A stretch of DNA of 40,784 nucleotides from Marivita sp. XM-24bin2 (GCA_003149565.1 QCWH01000006.1:53829-94612), one strand, 5' to 3'. Shown: positions 1-8,492, numbered from the stretch's first letter. Made by a program: numbers and translations. Notes: generated from the letters alone by a model not told the origin.

Positions 1-293
1 TCATCGAGCGCTTTCTGCATAAGGTCGATCTCGTCGGGCTCAATCTCATGGCCTTGTGCCTTGCGGTCTTCAAGCGTGCCGTAGCCTGTGACATCCAGTG
101 GCGCCATATCGGCCTGCTTGAGGATGGCGACGGTCTCGCGGACGGCTTCGGCTTCGTCGACACCTGACGCGTAGCACATCAGACCGGCCCCTGTGGCACC
201 CTTGGGCAAACCGTCGCCGGATTTGCGACCTACCTCGACCACAAGCGTATACACGGAATGTGGTTTCTTGTGCTTCTTTAGGGTATCGCTCAT
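1..293 (-). CDS. Conserved hypothetical protein, 3' part cut off by the window edge
   Basis: The gene starts at ATG 293-291 and is open through base 1; the apparent tga at 3-1 is out of frame, so the C-terminus lies outside the window. The 97 visible residues start MSDTLKKHKKPHSVYTLVV and form a compact soluble alpha/beta-like sequence with an acidic end. There is no signal peptide or membrane segment. A Gly-rich segment (residues about 25-45, including GLPKGATGAGLMCYASG) precedes a helix-like stretch rich in Glu and Ala. I do not recognise a characterised family; it looks like a conserved Rhodobacterales protein. It is divergent from the rhodanese gene at 408, with a 114-base shared control region. 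No function is proposed. Confidence 0.75.
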   Translation of the reverse strand, partial: MSDTLKKHKKPHSVYTLVVEVGRKSGDGLPKGATGAGLMCYASGVDEAEAVRETVAILKQADMAPLDVTGYGTLEDRKAQGHEIEPDEIDLMQKALD

Positions 294-355
294 TGCCCGG
301 CGTCTCCTTTGCAATCCATCTCGCATCTGCCATGAAACCCGCTGTGCGTCGAGGG

Positions 356-383
356 TTGTCGCAATGACGGCGCTGGGCATACT
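356..383 (+). promoter_or_regulatory. Possible sigma70-type promoter for the rhodanese gene
   Basis: TTGTCG at 356-361 and CATACT at 378-383 are separated by 16 bases and end 24 bases before ATG 408. The match is weak and rests on position alone. Confidence 0.25.
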
Positions 384-407
384 GCGCAGAAAAAGGGGAG
401 GGATGAT

Positions 408-803
408 ATGAAATCCGTGAAGGACATGGTTGCCGCCGCCAATGAAGTTGTTCAGCATGCTCCAGCATCCGAGCTTCTGGCCATGCATGGACAGGACGGC
501 GTGACTTTTGTCGATCTGCGCGACCCGAGGGAGCTAGAGCGCGAAGGCATGATCCCGGGAGCGTTTCATTGCCCGAGAGGTATGTTGGAATTCTGGATTG
601 ATCCAGACAGCCCCTACGCGAAGCCGCAATTTCAAAGTGGGAACAGATTTGTGTTCTATTGTGCGTCTGGCTGGCGGTCGGCGCTATCCGCTAAGGTTGC
701 GCAAGAGATGGGTCTTGAGAATGTCAGCCACATCACGGACGGCTTCGGCGGTTGGAAAAAGGCGGGCGGCCCAATCGGTGAGAAGCCCGCCAAAAAGGCG
801 TAG
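408..803 (+). CDS. Single-domain rhodanese-like sulfurtransferase
   Basis: The 131-residue protein is one rhodanese domain. VDLRDPRE (about 35-42) is the usual first signature, and the active-site loop starts at Cys85 in FYCASGWRSA, a six-residue loop typical of thiosulfate or polysulfide sulfurtransferases. ITDGFGGWKKAGGP near the end is the standard rhodanese tail. The protein would carry a persulfide on Cys85 and pass sulfur to cyanide, thiols or a protein acceptor; the physiological partner cannot be read from the sequence. There is no signal peptide, so it should be cytoplasmic. A purine-rich stretch (aaaaaggggaggga) precedes ATG 408. It converges with dapD, with a perfect palindrome between the two stops. 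It has a Lys-rich C-terminal tail (EKPAKKA). Confidence 0.9.
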   Translation: MKSVKDMVAAANEVVQHAPASELLAMHGQDGVTFVDLRDPRELEREGMIPGAFHCPRGMLEFWIDPDSPYAKPQFQSGNRFVFYCASGWRSALSAKVAQEMGLENVSHITDGFGGWKKAGGPIGEKPAKKA

Positions 804-823
804 GGTGCGTGCGCGCACGCACC
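804..823. terminator. Perfect 20-base palindrome between convergent genes
   Basis: Arm GGTGCGTGCG is followed directly by its exact complement, starting one base after the rhodanese stop and ending 7 bases before the dapD stop. Its position suggests a bidirectional transcription stop or mRNA 3'-end stabiliser. Neither strand has a clear T tract, so it is not a textbook intrinsic terminator. Confidence 0.5.
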
Positions 824-830
824 GCCAATA

Positions 831-1658
831 TCAATCGCGCAGCAGCTCGTTGATGCCAGTCTTCGAGCGGGTTTTTTCGTCGACCCGCTTTACGATCACC
901 GCGCAATACAGGCTGATATTGTTCTTCGACGGCATCGACCCCGCGACAACCACGGAATAGGGCGGCACCTCACCATATGTCACTTCGCCGGTTTCACGGT
1001 CGACGATCTTGGTCGACTTGCCGATGAACACACCCATGCCCAGAACCGAGCCTTCACGCACGATGCAGCCTTCAACCACTTCGGAGCGGGCACCGATAAA
1101 GCAGTTGTCTTCGATGATGGTCGGGCCGGCTTGCATTGGCTCCAGCACGCCGCCAATGCCGACACCGCCCGACAGATGCGTGTTCTTGCCGATCTGCGCG
1201 CAAGAGCCAACGGTTGCCCAAGTGTCCACCATTGTGCCCTCGTCGACATAAGCGCCAAGGTTCACGAAGGACGGCATCAGCACCACGCCGGGCGCGATGT
1301 AGGCCGATTTGCGGACGACGCAGTTCGGCACGGCACGGAAACCTGCCGAGCGCCATTGGTTGTCGCCCCAGCCCTTGAACTTGCTGTCGACCTTATCCCA
1401 CCAGCCGCCACCTTGCGGGCCGTTGTCATGCTGCTCCATATCCTTGATACGGAACCCCAAAAGCACGGCTTTCTTGGCCCACTGGTTGACGTGCCAGCTG
1501 CCATCATCCTGTTTCTCAGCGACCCGCAGCGATCCGCTGTCCAGCGCGTTGAGCGTGTCTTCAATCGCCTCGCGGGTTTCCCCACCAGTGGATGGTGTGA
1601 TCGTATCGCGCGCGTCCCACGCGGCTTCGATGGCGGCTTCAAGCTGTGCGTTGGACAT
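831..1658 (-). CDS. dapD: 2,3,4,5-tetrahydropyridine-2,6-dicarboxylate N-succinyltransferase
   Basis: DapD transfers succinyl from succinyl-CoA to tetrahydrodipicolinate in the succinylase branch of the diaminopimelate/lysine pathway, which feeds peptidoglycan and protein synthesis. The chosen start ATG 1658 gives 275 residues, the normal family length, and has a gaggag ribosome site about 7 bases upstream; the frame stays open further upstream but that part does not look like protein. An N-terminal helical domain (1-100) precedes a left-handed beta-helix of hexapeptide repeats (about 115-230), with the conserved stretch [19 protein letters not shown] at 139-157. It forms a cytoplasmic trimer in known members. 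It is transcribed alone from its own upstream region. Together with asd at 4832 the window holds two lysine-pathway genes. Confidence 0.97.
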   Translation of the reverse strand: MSNAQLEAAIEAAWDARDTITPSTGGETREAIEDTLNALDSGSLRVAEKQDDGSWHVNQWAKKAVLLGFRIKDMEQHDNGPQGGGWWDKVDSKFKGWGDNQWRSAGFRAVPNCVVRKSAYIAPGVVLMPSFVNLGAYVDEGTMVDTWATVGSCAQIGKNTHLSGGVGIGGVLEPMQAGPTIIEDNCFIGARSEVVEGCIVREGSVLGMGVFIGKSTKIVDRETGEVTYGEVPPYSVVVAGSMPSKNNISLYCAVIVKRVDEKTRSKTGINELLRD

Positions 1659-1981
1659 GGATGCGCTCCTCACGTCGTTATCCCCGAAATCGCTTTGCCT
1701 ATAAGCTGCAGAGCGCCAAGGCGCAACGCATGTGCTTGCCTGCCCTGCGTTTAGGGAAAAGTGTGGAAGTGTCCGGGGAAGTGCTGCTTCGTTCGGCGCA
1801 CCAATCGACAGCACTTGTGATCTGGAGCAGAGGCCTTGACGACGCGCTGATCTTCTGAGCTCCGACAAGTCCAAGCTGCTTGGTTTCCGCTGTCTGCCAG
1901 ACCGCAAGACAGGTTGGAAACTCAAAAGACGACTTACATCGAGTTTACGCCACAGATTATCGGCGTTTCCTGAACTAGCGC
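1659..1981. other. Gene-free stretch upstream of dapD
   Basis: These 323 bases separate dapD from the PLP enzyme gene. The dapD frame remains open across it, but the translation is Ser/Arg-rich with no conserved look, and the region is better read as leader plus promoter. Apart from the promoter candidate at 1698-1726, I see no RNA gene, repeat or convincing small ORF. Confidence 0.5.
1698..1726 (-). promoter_or_regulatory. Candidate dapD promoter
   Basis: On the minus strand TTGCGC (1726-1721) and TATAGG (1703-1698) are separated by 17 bases and end 40 bases upstream of the dapD start. Spacing is ideal and both boxes match the sigma70 consensus at about four positions. Confidence 0.4.
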
Positions 1982-2899
1982 TTAAGCGATCTGGGGATCC
2001 GGTGCTATGTTTCCGCCGCACACCAGAACCGCGACGCGCTCTTGGGGGTCAGGCACATATGCGCCCGACATCAGCGCGGCCAGGGCCGTTGCACCCGCCG
2101 GTTCGACCAGCTGACGGTGCGCCTGCCACAGAGCTTGCTGCGCCTGAATGATTGCGCCGTCTGAGACCAGAACGCTCTCAACGTGCGCATCTTTGGCAAG
2201 ATCGAAACAGATCTGCCCGATGCGTCGCGCTCCCAGTGCGTTTGCTGCGACGCCTGATACCGGCACATCAACCGGGGCACCTTTTTCGAGCGCTTCATTA
2301 AGTGCGCAAGAGGTCATCGGTTCTACCGCCACAATTTTCCGGCGTCCGCCCAGCCAAGCCAGCGCGCCGCCGATCAGGCCCCCGCCGCCAACTGCGATCA
2401 GCACGGTATCGGCGTCGAGGCCCTGGCGTTCCCATTCAAGCATCACTGTCCCCTGACCTGCCACGGTCAGCGGCGCATCATAGGCATGGATCTGCATTGC
2501 ACCGCCTTCCGCAGCTTCGCGCTGGGCCAGTTCCAAAGCGTTTGCGTATTCGCCGGGAACGACTGTCAGCTCAGCACCGGTCCGCTCGATCAAAGCAATC
2601 TTCGAAGGTCCTGCCATCTCAGGCACGAATATACGGGCCCGGTGTCCCAATTGCCGCGCAGCAAAAGCGACGGCAGCCCCGTGGTTTCCACCCGACGCTG
2701 CAACAACGCCGGCCTCGGGGACATCCTCCGCCAGCAAAGTATTGAACGCACCTCGCGTCTTGAAGCTGCCTGTGTGCTGCATCTGTTCGAGTTTTAGAGC
2801 GATGTCCCGCCCGAATGCAGCGCTTTGCAGAACTGGTGTCTGCACAATGCGTCCGGCAATCCGCTGATATGCTGCTTCGATATTATCCTGCCATTGCAT
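1982..2899 (-). CDS. Threonine/serine dehydratase-like PLP enzyme
   Basis: A fold-type II PLP enzyme of 305 residues. The cofactor lysine is K47 in GSFKTRGA, the substrate loop is SGGNHG at 69-74, and the phosphate-binding glycine loop is GGGGL at 171-175. This matches catabolic threonine/serine dehydratases, which deaminate threonine to 2-oxobutanoate or serine to pyruvate, and related serine racemases or hydroxyaspartate dehydratases. There is no C-terminal ACT domain, so it is not the feedback-regulated biosynthetic IlvA. Exact substrate cannot be assigned. It is divergent from the LOG-family gene at 2972 with 72 bases between them, and ends 323 bases before dapD. Confidence 0.88.
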   Translation of the reverse strand: MQWQDNIEAAYQRIAGRIVQTPVLQSAAFGRDIALKLEQMQHTGSFKTRGAFNTLLAEDVPEAGVVAASGGNHGAAVAFAARQLGHRARIFVPEMAGPSKIALIERTGAELTVVPGEYANALELAQREAAEGGAMQIHAYDAPLTVAGQGTVMLEWERQGLDADTVLIAVGGGGLIGGALAWLGGRRKIVAVEPMTSCALNEALEKGAPVDVPVSGVAANALGARRIGQICFDLAKDAHVESVLVSDGAIIQAQQALWQAHRQLVEPAGATALAALMSGAYVPDPQERVAVLVCGGNIAPDPQIA

Positions 2900-2971
2900 G
2901 GGGGCGCCTCTCTGGTCACTCTGGCGTGGACGCTATAGGTCTGAGGGCAATCGAACAAGGAACCGATCCAG

Positions 2972-3814
2972 ATGAATGATCACCGCAATAGCCCATTTCG
3001 TGACGCCGGACTGGATCGCAGTACCGCGAGCCATGTGCCGGACACACCGCAGACCCGGTCTCCGGCGTATCGTCTGGCGTTTGCGGACGATGATTTTCTC
3101 TGTCGTGACGAACTCCGCCCCGTGCGGTTACAGCTTGAACTGCTCAAGCCGCAGCTGATGCTGGATGAACACCAGATCGACAGCACCATAGTCCTTTTCG
3201 GCGGCGCGCGCATTCCGCGCCCGTCCGAGGCCGACACGGCCCGCACACAAACCCTGTCTGATCTGTCACATTTCTACGATGAAGCGCGCCGGTTTGCCCG
3301 GCTGATGACGCGCAAGTCCATTGAGAGCCAAAACCGCGAATTTGTCATTGTGACCGGCGGTGGGCCCGGCGTTATGGAGGCCGGCAACCGTGGCGCTGCA
3401 GATGAGGGTGGCAAATCCATCGGTCTCAATATTGTGCTGCCACACGAACAGGCTCCGAACGAATACGTGACACCCGAGCTCTGCTTCAATTTTCATTATT
3501 TCGCCATTCGCAAGATGCATTTCCTCATGCGCGCCCGGGCGATCTGTGTCTTCCCGGGTGGGTTCGGCACGCTGGACGAAATGTTCGAGTCTCTGACCCT
3601 GATCCAGACCGGTCGGATGCAGCGTGTGCCGTTCCTTCTCTTTGGTCGAACGTTCTGGGAAAAGATCATCAATTGGGATGCTTTGGCCGACGCAGGCACG
3701 ATCAGCCCAAAGGACCTCGATCTGTTCCGATTTGTCGAGTCTGCAGATGAAGCGGCCGAGATTATCGAAAACTGGGAACCCGCGCCGCCGCGCTCGGATA
3801 TTCCGGGCCGCTGA
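2972..3814 (+). CDS. LOG-family (lysine decarboxylase-like) nucleotide 5'-monophosphate hydrolase
   Basis: The 280-residue protein carries the two LOG signatures: GGGPGVMEA (129-137) and PGGFGTLDE (195-203). The family cleaves the N-glycosidic bond of purine/pyrimidine or cytokinin nucleotides, releasing base and ribose 5-phosphate; older annotations call it lysine decarboxylase, which is incorrect for this motif. It has an N-terminal extension of about 70 residues before the Rossmann core, longer than plant LOGs and more like the TIGR00730 bacterial group. An aagga ribosome site precedes ATG 2972. It stands alone, divergent from the dehydratase gene. No membrane segment. Role in nucleotide salvage or stress is inferred from the family. 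Confidence 0.9.
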   Translation: MNDHRNSPFRDAGLDRSTASHVPDTPQTRSPAYRLAFADDDFLCRDELRPVRLQLELLKPQLMLDEHQIDSTIVLFGGARIPRPSEADTARTQTLSDLSHFYDEARRFARLMTRKSIESQNREFVIVTGGGPGVMEAGNRGAADEGGKSIGLNIVLPHEQAPNEYVTPELCFNFHYFAIRKMHFLMRARAICVFPGGFGTLDEMFESLTLIQTGRMQRVPFLLFGRTFWEKIINWDALADAGTISPKDLDLFRFVESADEAAEIIENWEPAPPRSDIPGR

Positions 3815-3862
3815 TCAGCGCGTCCGGGGCGGATCAGAGACCAGGCCGAAACCAACCGTTCC

Positions 3863-4573
3863 TCACATCAGGGTCCATACCCGTTTGCCGGTGAAGTAGT
3901 GGCTGGCCACACCAGCCCCTGCGACAGCCGCTCGCGCATGAAAACTGTCACCAGAACTGTCGGATGTTCTTTGGCGAGATGTTTTAAAAAGGCCCACAGT
4001 GCGACACCGACTCCGGCAGTTAAACCGACCACGGCAAAATATCCGGTACCGGACAGATAATCATGCCCGAGCCGCAGCGCCGTCCCCACAAGCGGCATTG
4101 CATTGAACACTGCAATGCCGCCGTAGCACACCCAGTTGAACAGATGCACAAGACCGCGATGAAACAAGTGCGATTTGGTGTTCTCGACATTGTCCGTCGC
4201 AACATGGCCAAGGCCGAGGATCAGCTTGAGCAGATCGAGGATCGTCGCAATCGCCCGCTTCGGCGCGCGCGACATGCCCGACCGGGGCACTTCGACAAAC
4301 ACCGCACGCTGTTGCGCGTCGTCTGTCGGCTCCAGTGAAAAAGTGTGTCAGGTAAAGACATCTTCGACCGAATCATCGGACAGTTTCGAGAAGTCTTTCT
4401 CAATCCGGCATATATGCGACGACCGAACGGATGGGTGCGTCGGTCAGGTCTGAGGCAGGTCGCGCCGGGTGTCGCGCCATCGCCCCGGCCACAATTTGAT
4501 CGACGGTTTCACCACAGGAATGCTCGCCAATCCCGTGCACCACGAGAATGAGATGCGTTTGAGATTCTGACAT
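3863..4573 (-). pseudogene. Decayed hydrolase-like/membrane protein gene
   Basis: Read leftwards, a start at ATG 4573 gives MSESQTHLILVVHGIGEH, a lipase-like beta-strand plus HG(I)G oxyanion-type motif, but this frame stops at 4400 after 57 residues. Another frame then reads RIEKDFSKLSDDSVEDVF, hits an in-frame TGA at 4350-4348, and continues without a break through PTDDAQQRAVFVEVPRSGMS into a membrane-like region (LLKLILGLG, FNWVCYGGIAVFNAMPLVG, YFAVVGLTAGVGVALWAF) until 3868. Near the end a third frame gives a better tail, VASHYFTGKRVWTLM, stopping at 3863. So the locus shows at least a frameshift, a nonsense codon and probably a second frameshift. An alpha/beta-hydrolase core between the N-terminal motif and the membrane part appears largely missing, suggesting an internal deletion. 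The intact ancestor is inferred to be a soluble-hydrolase/membrane hybrid protein. Confidence 0.7.
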
Positions 4574-4831
4574 TGGACCAAAAAGTTGGTTAAAAGGTAC
4601 ATTCTGAAGTGCAGGCAGGGTACGCATTGGAAGGGAATGCGGCGAAAAATTTTGCCTTTTTGCGGTGAAGCTTTGGATTTCAAGAATGTCGCTATCGTGC
4701 TTTCACAGCGCGTTCCCAGCAAAATTCGCGCCTTACGCAACACCCTTTCGCACACGCAGCAAGTCCTGTATGAGCCACGTTCAGTCCAGCCCCGACACGA
4801 CACAAGGGCTGGCAAGTGAAAGGAGAGCCAA

Positions 4832-5854
4832 ATGGGCTACAGAGTCGTCGTTGCAGGCGCCACTGGTAATGTGGGCCGCGAAATGCTGAATATTCTGGAC
4901 GAGCGCCAGTTCCCCGTTGACGAGATCGCCGTGCTTGCGTCGCGCCGGTCCTTGGGTACGGAGGTCAGCTTTGGCGACAAGACGCTGAAGACACAGGATC
5001 TCGACACGTTCGACTTCACTGGCTGGGATTTCGCCCTGTTTGCCGTCGGTTCAGAAGCGACCAAGAAATACGCACCCATCGCTGCCAAGGCGGGTTGCGT
5101 CGTGATCGACAACTCGTCGCTCTATCGCTATGACCCCGATGTGCCGCTGATCGTTCCCGAAGTGAACGCACAGGCGGTCCACGGCTATTCCAAGAAAAAC
5201 ATCATCGCCAACCCGAACTGCTCGACCGCGCAGATGGTTGTGGCGCTCAAGCCGTTGCATGACCGCGCGCGCATCAAACGCGTTGTTGTCAGCACCTATC
5301 AATCGGTGTCCGGCTCCGGGAAAGAGGCGATTGACGAGCTCTGGGATCAGACCAAGTCGGTTTACAACCCGACGGATGACTACCAGCGCAAGGTCTACCC
5401 CAAGGACATCGCGTTTAATGTGATACCGCATATCGACGTGTTCCTCGAAGACGGCTCCACCAAAGAAGAGTGGAAGATGGTCGCCGAGACGAAAAAGATC
5501 GTTGATCCGTCGATCAAGGTCACGGCCACCTGCGTACGCGTTCCGGTGTTCGTCGGCCACTCCGAGGCGATCAACATCGAGTTCGAAGATCACCTTGACG
5601 AAGACGAGGCCCGTGACATCCTGCGCGAAGCACCGGGTATCATGGTCATCGACAAGCGCGAAGACGGTGGCTACGTGACGCCCAAGGAATGTGTGGGCGA
5701 TTACGCGACCTTCATCAGCCGCATTCGCCAGGACAGCACCATCGACAATGGCATCAACCTGTGGTGCGTGTCAGACAACCTGCGAAAGGGTGCCGCTCTG
5801 AACGCAGTGCAGATTGCTGAAGTGCTGGGGCGCGAAGTGCTCAAAAAGGGTTGA
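4832..5854 (+). CDS. asd: Aspartate-semialdehyde dehydrogenase
   Basis: Asd reduces L-aspartyl-4-phosphate to aspartate semialdehyde with NADPH, the branch point to lysine/diaminopimelate, methionine and threonine. The 340 residues begin with the NADP-binding GATGNVG (9-15). The catalytic cysteine is C130 in ANPNCSTAQ, and the substrate-binding RVPVFVGHSEA places R236 and the catalytic-base His243. SGSGKEAIDEL (160-170) is typical. An aaaggagag ribosome site lies just before ATG 4832. It is a single-gene unit closed by a strong terminator at 5875. Upstream 4574-4831 is its leader and the front of the pseudogene; I could not place a convincing promoter there. Confidence 0.98.
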   Translation: MGYRVVVAGATGNVGREMLNILDERQFPVDEIAVLASRRSLGTEVSFGDKTLKTQDLDTFDFTGWDFALFAVGSEATKKYAPIAAKAGCVVIDNSSLYRYDPDVPLIVPEVNAQAVHGYSKKNIIANPNCSTAQMVVALKPLHDRARIKRVVVSTYQSVSGSGKEAIDELWDQTKSVYNPTDDYQRKVYPKDIAFNVIPHIDVFLEDGSTKEEWKMVAETKKIVDPSIKVTATCVRVPVFVGHSEAINIEFEDHLDEDEARDILREAPGIMVIDKREDGGYVTPKECVGDYATFISRIRQDSTIDNGINLWCVSDNLRKGAALNAVQIAEVLGREVLKKG

Positions 5855-5874
5855 TTTCAATAAGAATCGCAGTC

Positions 5875-5903
5875 AAGGCGCCGCATTTTGCGGCGCCTTT
5901 TTT
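5875..5903 (+). terminator. Rho-independent terminator after asd
   Basis: An 11-base perfect stem (arm AAGGCGCCGCA, 5875-5885; partner 5889-5899) with a three-base loop is followed by a T run. It lies 20 bases after the asd stop. Confidence 0.93.
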
Positions 5904-6061
5904 GTGTGCTGCATACGATCTGAAAAAGCATCCAGAACAGGCAACGCAAGACGGTTCGTGACACCCTCGGATGTCACCATTCTTCATATCTTTGCCTAAA
6001 AATGGCTCGCCTTGGTCCGTACCCAAGAATACGTGTACTGTGTAGAGACGGGCCGGTTCCG

Positions 6062-6826
6062 ATGTATGAAAATGCAATTCCCTTAGTCTACGAAAGCGGC
6101 CCGCTTCGGATTCGTTACCTCAAAGGGGAAAGCGCCGACCTTATCGTAAGCTTCTCCGGGGTCGGCAAACAGCGCAGTGTTGAGCCGCCGCCGGAATTCC
6201 CAGGCATCGCATCCGCCGATCGGCAGAACCACGTACTATTTGTAAGCGACATGTCCCGCAGTTGGTTGAACGGCGATGGGATGGCAGGTCAGATCCTGCG
6301 CTGCATTCAGGCTACCGCCGACCATGTCAAAGCAGCCCGCGTCATTGCGCTTGGAAACTCGATGGGAGGCACAATGGCGCTGCACCTTTCGCGCTACTTC
6401 GGTTTTGAAAAGGTCATCGCCTTCACGCCGCAATATTCGGTGCATCCTGACGACGTTCCGGAAGAGGATCGGTGGCACTACTTCCGCAAACGCATCCGCA
6501 CCTTTCACTTTCCGAGGGTAGAAGCGCTGAGGCCGGAAGCGACCAAGTATTTCATTTTCCACGGTGACGAAAACCGCGAACTTGCGCATGCGCTGCGCTT
6601 TCCCAGAAAGCCCGGCATTTCGCACTTCATTCTGCCGGGCGCTGATCACCGACTTGCGTCGGAACTGCGTTCAAGTGGTGTCCTTGGACCCTTGATTGAA
6701 AACATTCTGGCCGGGAAAACCAGACGTTTCAGACGGCAAATCGCCAATCTGGGCGGTGTTTCAATTGCCCAGTACAGGCCAGACGCAGACGCATTGCAGC
6801 AACCGGATTTCGCTATTGCCAGCTAA
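6062..6826 (+). CDS. Alpha/beta-hydrolase-like protein of unknown substrate
   Basis: With the start at ATG 6062 the protein has 254 residues; an in-frame ATG at 6002 would add 20 Arg/Pro-rich residues that look like leader sequence, so I prefer 6062 although neither start has a good ribosome site. The middle contains VIALGNSMGGTMAL, a GxSxG nucleophile elbow (Ser100). YFIFHGDENRE supplies a likely acid Asp169, and ILPGADHRLAS the catalytic His195. The fold is therefore alpha/beta hydrolase with a plausible triad, but substrate is unknown. No signal peptide. Gene stands alone downstream of the asd terminator. Similar uncharacterised roseobacter proteins are sometimes near polysaccharide genes, but nothing here supports that. 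Confidence 0.75.
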   Translation: MYENAIPLVYESGPLRIRYLKGESADLIVSFSGVGKQRSVEPPPEFPGIASADRQNHVLFVSDMSRSWLNGDGMAGQILRCIQATADHVKAARVIALGNSMGGTMALHLSRYFGFEKVIAFTPQYSVHPDDVPEEDRWHYFRKRIRTFHFPRVEALRPEATKYFIFHGDENRELAHALRFPRKPGISHFILPGADHRLASELRSSGVLGPLIENILAGKTRRFRRQIANLGGVSIAQYRPDADALQQPDFAIAS

Positions 6827-6986
6827 ACTGCCAGACACAGTTCTGAAGCAAATCCAGAAATCACGGAACCCTTCCGTCTGTTGCGTGTTCTTCACACCAA
6901 TGAGCGGTTCTTACCGCTGCCCCATTCTTGCCGCAATTGGCTCGCACGCTTTTTGCATGTGACAGAAATTCGTAAAGGTGCCTCAG

Positions 6987-7313
6987 ATGGCCATACAGTC
7001 TGCCCCTCTCGACGCCGACGCTTCGTCCGGCATGCCGATCCCTCTCGACAGTGAAACAGCGATGCTGCTGCGAACTGTTCTTCTGCCACATTTCGAAAAG
7101 GCGACCAGTTGGGGCGATTTGTGCGAACGTCTCGCGTCAAAAGGCTACGAAATCACGTTCCGAAACGGCCATCTCGTGCTTGAAGATGACGCCGGACGTC
7201 CGGTGTGCACAGGCTCAATGATCGGCTCGCCACTGTCCCGACTGGCCGAACGCTTGGGGCGCCCGAAACTGCGCACGGATTTCAGCGGCGAAAGCGCAAC
7301 GCTGCAACAGTGA
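6987..7313 (+). CDS. Hypothetical protein, 108 residues
   Basis: ATG 6987 has an aaaggtg ribosome site 6 bases upstream, better than the GTG at 6978 within that site. After a variable N-terminus the central part (LLPHFEKATSWGDLCERLAS, then KGYEITFRNGHLVLEDDAGR) has the layout of a small accessory domain sometimes seen after relaxases, in which a helix SWxxLxxxLxxKGY is followed by two strands and a basic tail. That likeness is weak and no relaxase is nearby. Its stop (7311-7313) abuts the stop of the carbonic anhydrase gene with no spacer, so the two transcripts converge head-on. Function not assigned. Confidence 0.6.
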   Translation: MAIQSAPLDADASSGMPIPLDSETAMLLRTVLLPHFEKATSWGDLCERLASKGYEITFRNGHLVLEDDAGRPVCTGSMIGSPLSRLAERLGRPKLRTDFSGESATLQQ

Positions 7314-7964
7314 TCAGACCGGGTGGAATGCCCGCGTTTTTGGGTCAAAGTATTCCAGCCCGCCCTCGCCAATATCGGTCCAGAGACCGTGCAGCGTGAG
7401 CAGCTCGTCTTCGACCGCCGAGCGGATAAACGGGAAGGTCATCAAGTTTTCAAGCGATACGATGACCGATTCCTTTTCAAGCGCACGCACCTGACCCTCT
7501 GGCGTATTCATCGCCTTGATCCGCTCATAACCCGGTCGCAAGATATCCATCCACCGCCCGACAAAGCTCGACTGTTCCTCGAGGTGCGGAGCATTGCCCG
7601 AACACATGTCCAAACAACCTTGAACGCCGCCGCAATTCGAATGACCCAGAACGATCAGGTGCGCAACGTTCAATGCCGTCACGGCATATTCGACAGCTGC
7701 TGACGTTCCGTGGTGATCGCCGTCCGGCTCATAGGGGGGCACCAGATTGGCAATATTGCGGTGGATGAAGAATTCGCCCTGATCGGCCCCAAAAATCGAG
7801 GTCACATGGACACGGCTGTCACAGCACGAAATCACCATCGCGCGCGGTCGCTGACCCTCTGTTGCCAACCGCTTGTACCAGGCGCGGTTGTCCGAATAGG
7901 TCGTGGCCTTCCAGCCCTGATATCGTTGAATAAGATACGCGGGCAGCGGCTTCGCAGCGTCCAT
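7314..7964 (-). CDS. Beta-class carbonic anhydrase
   Basis: The enzyme interconverts CO2 and bicarbonate. Over 216 residues it has the beta-class zinc signature: C47 and D49 in SCCDSR, with R51 completing the Asp-Arg dyad, and H108 and C111 in VLGHSNCGGV. HRNIANLVPP (68-77) is the conserved segment after the first zinc ligands. No signal peptide, so cytoplasmic, where it would supply bicarbonate to carboxylases. GGAGG lies a few bases before ATG 7964. The gene converges with the unknown gene at 6987 with no spacer and is divergent from the HPt-like gene at 8112. Confidence 0.96.
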   Translation of the reverse strand: MDAAKPLPAYLIQRYQGWKATTYSDNRAWYKRLATEGQRPRAMVISCCDSRVHVTSIFGADQGEFFIHRNIANLVPPYEPDGDHHGTSAAVEYAVTALNVAHLIVLGHSNCGGVQGCLDMCSGNAPHLEEQSSFVGRWMDILRPGYERIKAMNTPEGQVRALEKESVIVSLENLMTFPFIRSAVEDELLTLHGLWTDIGEGGLEYFDPKTRAFHPV

Positions 7965-8111
7965 GAAATCCTCCGCCTCTCAGGCCTTTTCTCTCTGCGG
8001 GATACGTCGAAATCAAACTGAATTCGAGGGAAAAACCGTCGCGGGCTTACCAAATGGAAGCGCGCGTCTGAGATATCTCGCCCTCGGTTGGGGTGAGAAA
8101 GGAAAAAGACG

Positions 8112-8492
8112 ATGCATGAAATTTCGGTTTTGCATCCGCGCGACGCAGCATATTTTGACGAAACAACCCTCGATGCCCTGAGCCGCGATCTTGGGCCCGA
8201 TGTCGCCGAAAACATCTTCTGCCGTGCCCTGGAAGACATCGCACAAAGATTCATTCACATTCGCAACGCCTATAGCGCCGGAGACCATGGCGCATTGCGA
8301 AAATCCGTGCACGCCGTCATTCCGATTGCCGTCCAGATAGGGTTGCCGACGCTCGCCCGCATTGGCCGCGATGTTGTGACCTGTATTGATCAGTCTGATC
8401 CAGTGGCACTGGCTGCGACCCTGTCCCGTTTTTTGCAGTTCGGTGAATCCGCGATATCCTGCGCTGATCTCGGGATTGATCTTTCGCTCTGA
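8112..8492 (+). CDS. Small helical protein resembling an HPt domain
   Basis: The 126 residues are predicted almost wholly alpha-helical. The central part (about 32-110) matches the layout of histidine phosphotransfer domains: FCRALEDIAQRFIHIRNAY, then a short turn GDHGAL, then RKSVHAVIPIAVQIGLPTLA, where His67 sits at the phosphorylatable position followed by a hydrophobic face and a Gly-Leu-Pro turn, and finally another helix. The usual Lys and Gly two to four residues after the His are missing (HAVIPIA instead of HxLKGxA), so phosphotransfer competence is doubtful. No kinase or response regulator is in the window. Ribosome site aaagga precedes ATG 8112. The M17 peptidase gene follows after 60 bases. 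Confidence 0.7.
   Translation: MHEISVLHPRDAAYFDETTLDALSRDLGPDVAENIFCRALEDIAQRFIHIRNAYSAGDHGALRKSVHAVIPIAVQIGLPTLARIGRDVVTCIDQSDPVALAATLSRFLQFGESAISCADLGIDLSL

Noticed and set aside
1659-2021. N-terminal extension of dapD by 121 codons
   Set aside because: Low-complexity Ser/Arg composition, an internal ribosome site and normal DapD length all support the start at 1658.
5958-5977. GTGACA/TGTCAC inverted repeat between asd and the hydrolase gene
   Set aside because: Six-base arms with an eight-base spacer are too common in DNA this GC-rich to claim as an operator.
6002-6061. Upstream ATG 6002 for the hydrolase-like gene
   Set aside because: The added residues are Arg/Pro-rich and the region has promoter-like spacing (TTGGTC and TACTGT), so it is better read as leader.
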